From assembly GCF_000350165.1 (NCBI RefSeq), contig NZ_CAUI01000005.1, positions 434,001-498,000 on the forward strand: a stretch of 64,000 nucleotides of DNA. The letters are read 5' to 3'. The DNA comes from Halanaerobium saccharolyticum subsp. saccharolyticum DSM 6643. Its GTDB lineage: Bacteria > Bacillota > Halanaerobiia > Halanaerobiales > Halanaerobiaceae. Position numbers and translations under genes: made by a program. The notes under the pieces were generated by a model. It was not told the DNA's origin and ran no database searches. It was given only the letters and a program-made list of their open reading frames with translations. Below are positions 61,338 through 64,000 of this stretch, one piece after another (positions within the stretch are counted from its first letter, which is position 1; every line of letters begins with the position of its first letter).

Positions 61338-62615
61338 ATGACATTAAAATTTGAGAGTTTAGCATTACATGCAGGTTATGATGCGAATAAAAACAGAAAA
61401 GCGGCAGCAGTTCCTATTTACCAAACAACATCTTATTTATTTGAGAGCACTAAACATGCAGCAGATTTATTTGCTTTAAAAGAAGAAGGCGATATCTATA
61501 GTAGAATTCAAAACCCAAGCAATACTGTTTTAGAAAAAAGGATTTCAGCCTTAGAAGGAGGAGTAGGAGCACTGGCAGTTTCTTCAGGTCAGGCTGCAGA
61601 AGTTATAGCACTTTTAACAATTTGTAAAAATGGAGACCACATTGTAAGCGGTAGTTCTATTTATGGGGGAACCCATAATCTATTTAAACATAGATTTAAA
61701 AATATGGGTATCGACGTAAGTTTTGTAGATTCTGAGGATCCAGACAGTTTTAAAAATGCAATTAATGAAAAAACAAAAGCATTGTATATTGAAACAATTG
61801 GTAACCCATCTTTAGTTGTACCTGATTTTGAGAAATTGGCTAAAATTGCTCATCAAGCAGGAATACCATTAATAGTTGATAATACATTTGCTTCTCCATA
61901 TCTTTGTAAACCTTTTGAATATGGTGCGGATATAGTAGTTCATTCAACGACGAAGTATATATCTGGACATGGCAATTCTATTGGAGGGATAATAGTAGAT
62001 AGTGGTAATTTTGATTGGGCTACAGGTAGATTTCCCGAACTTATAGAGCCAGATCCAAGTTATCATGGAGTTAAATTTAAAGAAGAATTTGGAAAAGCAG
62101 CCTTTATAACTAAGGCCAGAGTTCAGCTTTTAAGAGATTTAGGCAGCTCTCCTAGTCCTTTTAATTCATTTTTAACTATTAATGGTTTAGAAACCCTAGC
62201 TTTAAGAATGAAACAGCATTCGCAAAATGCACAGGCTGCAGCAGAATTTTTAGAAGCCGATGATCGAGTAGAATGGGTTAGTTATCCAGGTTTATCAAAT
62301 CATAAATCAGCTCAAAATGCTAAAAAGTACCTTAATAATGGCAGTGGGGGAATGATAGCTTTTGGGATCAAGGGAGGGAAAGCTGCAGCTGAGAAGTTTA
62401 TTAATCAGTTAGAATTATTCCTGCATCTTGCTAATGTTGGGGATACTAAATCTTTAGCTATTCATCCAGCAAGTACTACTCATCAGCAGTTAAATGAAGA
62501 AGATTTAAAGAAAACTGGAATTTCACCTGAATTAATAAGGCTCTCAATTGGAATAGAAGCCTTTGAAGATATTAAAAATGACTTAGATCAAGCATTAACA
62601 GCGGCTAATAAATAA
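61338..62615 (+). CDS. metY: O-acetylhomoserine sulfhydrylase (O-acetylhomoserine aminocarboxypropyltransferase)
   Basis: 425 residues, PLP enzyme of the Cys/Met metabolism family. The N-terminus ([27 protein letters not shown], split here) and [17 protein letters not shown] are MetY-like; [11 protein letters not shown] contains the PLP Lys; the length of about 425 (versus about 385 for MetB/MetC) favours MetY. It makes homocysteine from O-acetylhomoserine and sulfide. Controlled by the SAM riboswitch, and followed by metA. Confidence 0.94.
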   Translation: MTLKFESLALHAGYDANKNRKAAAVPIYQTTSYLFESTKHAADLFALKEEGDIYSRIQNPSNTVLEKRISALEGGVGALAVSSGQAAEVIALLTICKNGDHIVSGSSIYGGTHNLFKHRFKNMGIDVSFVDSEDPDSFKNAINEKTKALYIETIGNPSLVVPDFEKLAKIAHQAGIPLIVDNTFASPYLCKPFEYGADIVVHSTTKYISGHGNSIGGIIVDSGNFDWATGRFPELIEPDPSYHGVKFKEEFGKAAFITKARVQLLRDLGSSPSPFNSFLTINGLETLALRMKQHSQNAQAAAEFLEADDRVEWVSYPGLSNHKSAQNAKKYLNNGSGGMIAFGIKGGKAAAEKFINQLELFLHLANVGDTKSLAIHPASTTHQQLNEEDLKKTGISPELIRLSIGIEAFEDIKNDLDQALTAANK

Positions 62616-62643
62616 TGAATATAACTAATAATGATATTTAGAA

Positions 62644-62674
62644 GGGAAAGCCTCATAGTTTTAGGGGTTTTCTC
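62644..62674 (+). other. Hairpin between metY and metA
   Basis: GGGAAAGCCTC (62644-62654) pairs with GGGGTTTTCTC (62664-62674), 11 bp with three G-T pairs. No long T-run; partial terminator or stabiliser. Confidence 0.55.
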
Positions 62675-62712
62675 TTAAAAAATATTTAAAGTAATATTAG
62701 GAGTGGTAGAAA

Positions 62713-63630
62713 ATGCCTATTAAAATACAAAATGATTTACCAGCAGTCGAAACATTGGAAAATGAAAATATATTTGTCATGAAAGAATCTAGAGCGACTC
62801 ATCAAGATATAAGATCTTTAAAAATATTAATTTTAAATTTAATGCCTACCAAAATTCAAACAGAAACACAAATTTTACGCTTAATTTCTAATACCCCACT
62901 GCAGGTAGATGTTGATTTGATTCATCCTGCTAGCCATAAGTCAAAAAATACGTCTGCAGAACATTTGATTAAATTTTATAATACATTCGAAGATATTAAA
63001 GACAACAAATATGATGGGATGATAATTACAGGTGCTCCAATTGAAACTTTAGAATTCGAAGAAGTTGATTATTGGGAAGAACTCAAACAGGTGATGGATT
63101 GGAGCCTGCATCATGTTTTTTCAACTTTTCATATTTGTTGGGGTAGTCAGGCAGCATTATACCATCATTATGGTATTGAAAAGTATCCTTTAAATAATAA
63201 AATGTTTGGAGTTTTTAAACATTATAAAAAAGAAAAACATATTAAATTAATGAGAGGATTTGATGATATATTTTATGTTCCTCATTCTCGTCATACTGAA
63301 ATAAGAAAAGAAGATGTAGAAAAAGTTGATGAAATTAATATTTTATCAGAATCTGAAGAAGCAGGAATATATTTGCTAGAGAGCAGAAATGGCAGACAGA
63401 TATTTGCAACAGGTCACTCAGAATATGATCGAGAAAGTTTGAGAAATGAGTATTTAAGAGATAAAGAAAAAGGTTTGAATATTAAAGTACCTAAAAATTA
63501 TTTTAGAAATGATAATCCGAATAATGAGATATTAATGCGCTGGCATAGTCATGCCAATCTTTTATTTTTTAACTGGTTAAATTATTATGTTTATCAAGAA
63601 ACTCCTTTTGATTTAAATAAACTGAAGTAA
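62713..63630 (+). CDS. metA: Homoserine O-acetyltransferase, MetA type
   Basis: 305 residues. The MetA fold shows [39 protein letters not shown], the catalytic Cys in [16 protein letters not shown], and the His in [10 protein letters not shown]. The Glu in GAPIE occupies the place of E. coli Gly111; Glu there is known to give acetyl-CoA specificity. That agrees with MetY needing O-acetylhomoserine. SD AGGAGTGG precedes the ATG. Confidence 0.92.
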   Translation: MPIKIQNDLPAVETLENENIFVMKESRATHQDIRSLKILILNLMPTKIQTETQILRLISNTPLQVDVDLIHPASHKSKNTSAEHLIKFYNTFEDIKDNKYDGMIITGAPIETLEFEEVDYWEELKQVMDWSLHHVFSTFHICWGSQAALYHHYGIEKYPLNNKMFGVFKHYKKEKHIKLMRGFDDIFYVPHSRHTEIRKEDVEKVDEINILSESEEAGIYLLESRNGRQIFATGHSEYDRESLRNEYLRDKEKGLNIKVPKNYFRNDNPNNEILMRWHSHANLLFFNWLNYYVYQETPFDLNKLK

Positions 63631-63660
63631 AAATTAAAAATTAAAAAGATAACTTATTTA

Positions 63661-63692
63661 CCCCTCAAAATTTTGTTTTGAGGGGTTTTATA
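63661..63692 (+). terminator. Terminator of the met operon
   Basis: CCCCTCAAAA (63661-63670) pairs with TTTTGAGGGG (63676-63685) around TTTTG, followed by TTTTA. Confidence 0.85.
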
Positions 63693-63817
63693 AGTTAAAA
63701 TGATCAATTTATAAATTCCTATTAAGAATAAAAAAGATTTTTAAGAAAAATGCCACAATTATTTAACAGAAAAAATTAAATATTTTACAAATTTAATCAA
63801 AAAACATAAAAAACAGC

Positions 63818-63846
63818 TTGAATTGTCTGTAAATTTGCGCTATAAT
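63818..63846 (+). promoter_or_regulatory. Sigma-A promoter near the window end
   Basis: TTGAAT at 63818-63823 and consensus TATAAT at 63841-63846 with a 17-base spacer. It reads toward the window end with no gene visible before 64000. Confidence 0.7.
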
Positions 63847-63873
63847 TAATTTAAGAAATCGTTTTAGTAAACT

Positions 63874-63945
63874 TTAGTATTGATTTTTTGAGTCTTTAAT
63901 TATTAATTATTAACTTTAATTTAATTAAGATTTATTCAATACTAA
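63874..63945 (+). repeat. 10-bp inverted repeat in a leader region
   Basis: TTAGTATTGA (63874-63883) and TCAATACTAA (63936-63945) are exact inverted copies separated by 52 AT-rich bases, starting about 25 bases after the promoter at 63818. An RNA leader structure or small RNA stem is possible. Otherwise 63697-64000 shows no gene. Confidence 0.5.
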
Positions 63946-64000
63946 TGTTTTTCACTTTTACTTTTTATAAATTTATAAACCCTTAAGAAAAAAGAAGAGT

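Noticed and set aside
1-64000. CRISPR arrays, tRNA or rRNA genes, insertion sequences, phage attachment sites
   Set aside because: No regularly spaced direct repeats, no cloverleaf or rRNA motifs, and no transposase- or integrase-like reading frames were seen.

Overview
The window is AT-rich with very short gaps and nearly all genes on the + strand; only one gene, at 58609-59604, is on the minus strand. SD sites are strong, TTG starts are frequent, and there is an S-box (SAM-I) riboswitch, an ANTAR two-component pair, a MurR/RpiR muropeptide operon and a MetA/MetY methionine route. This fits an anaerobic low-GC Firmicute. The style resembles Halanaerobiales, but that is my guess; no rRNA or other strong taxonomic marker is present.

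Layout. 1-8606: an aldose-epimerase tail, two unknown genes, a secreted 5'-nucleotidase, a Cache-GGDEF-EAL protein, a GNAT acetyltransferase, an inositol-phosphatase-like enzyme, a FAH-family enzyme and a small membrane protein. 8737-12294: a phosphonate/phosphite-type ABC importer (PhnD, PhnC, two PhnE). 12585-14474: a methyltransferase and an MFS carrier. 14570-28548: galactose/arabinose utilisation, with a ROK regulator, GalE, GalK, a sensor kinase fused to a degenerate ABC ATPase domain, a REC-ANTAR antiterminator, a leader with a terminator, AraFGH-type transport, an epimerase and a DUF5107-TPR protein. 28719-34416: N-acetylmuramic acid recycling (murQ broken by a frameshift, murP, mupG, murR, nagZ) behind palindromic operators. 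61018-63692: SAM riboswitch, metY, metA.

The remarkable part is 34491-60987. About 23 kb hold an archaeal-type tetrahydromethanopterin/methanofuran C1 pathway: methylene-H4MPT dehydrogenase (mtdB), cyclohydrolase (mch), formyltransferase (ftr) and formylmethanofuran dehydrogenase subunits A, B, C and D. With them are cofactor-biosynthesis genes: mptG, an MptA-type cyclohydrolase, a HisA-DmrB fusion, a DHPS-like protein, DUF447, a CitG-like protein, mfnB, mfnD, mfnE, mfnF and three ATP-grasp ligases, followed by folP, folB and folK. A sigma-54 activator gene borders the block on the left and rpoN on the right. A good -24/-12 promoter sits in the only large internal gap, ahead of a DUF2193 gene and the catalytic genes. 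The sequence therefore suggests a sigma-54-controlled C1 oxidation or CO2-fixing module. Its FwdB keeps the cysteines and its FwdD the molybdopterin domain that I expect in methanogens rather than in aerobic methylotrophs. Fae and methylene-H4MPT reductase are not in the window.
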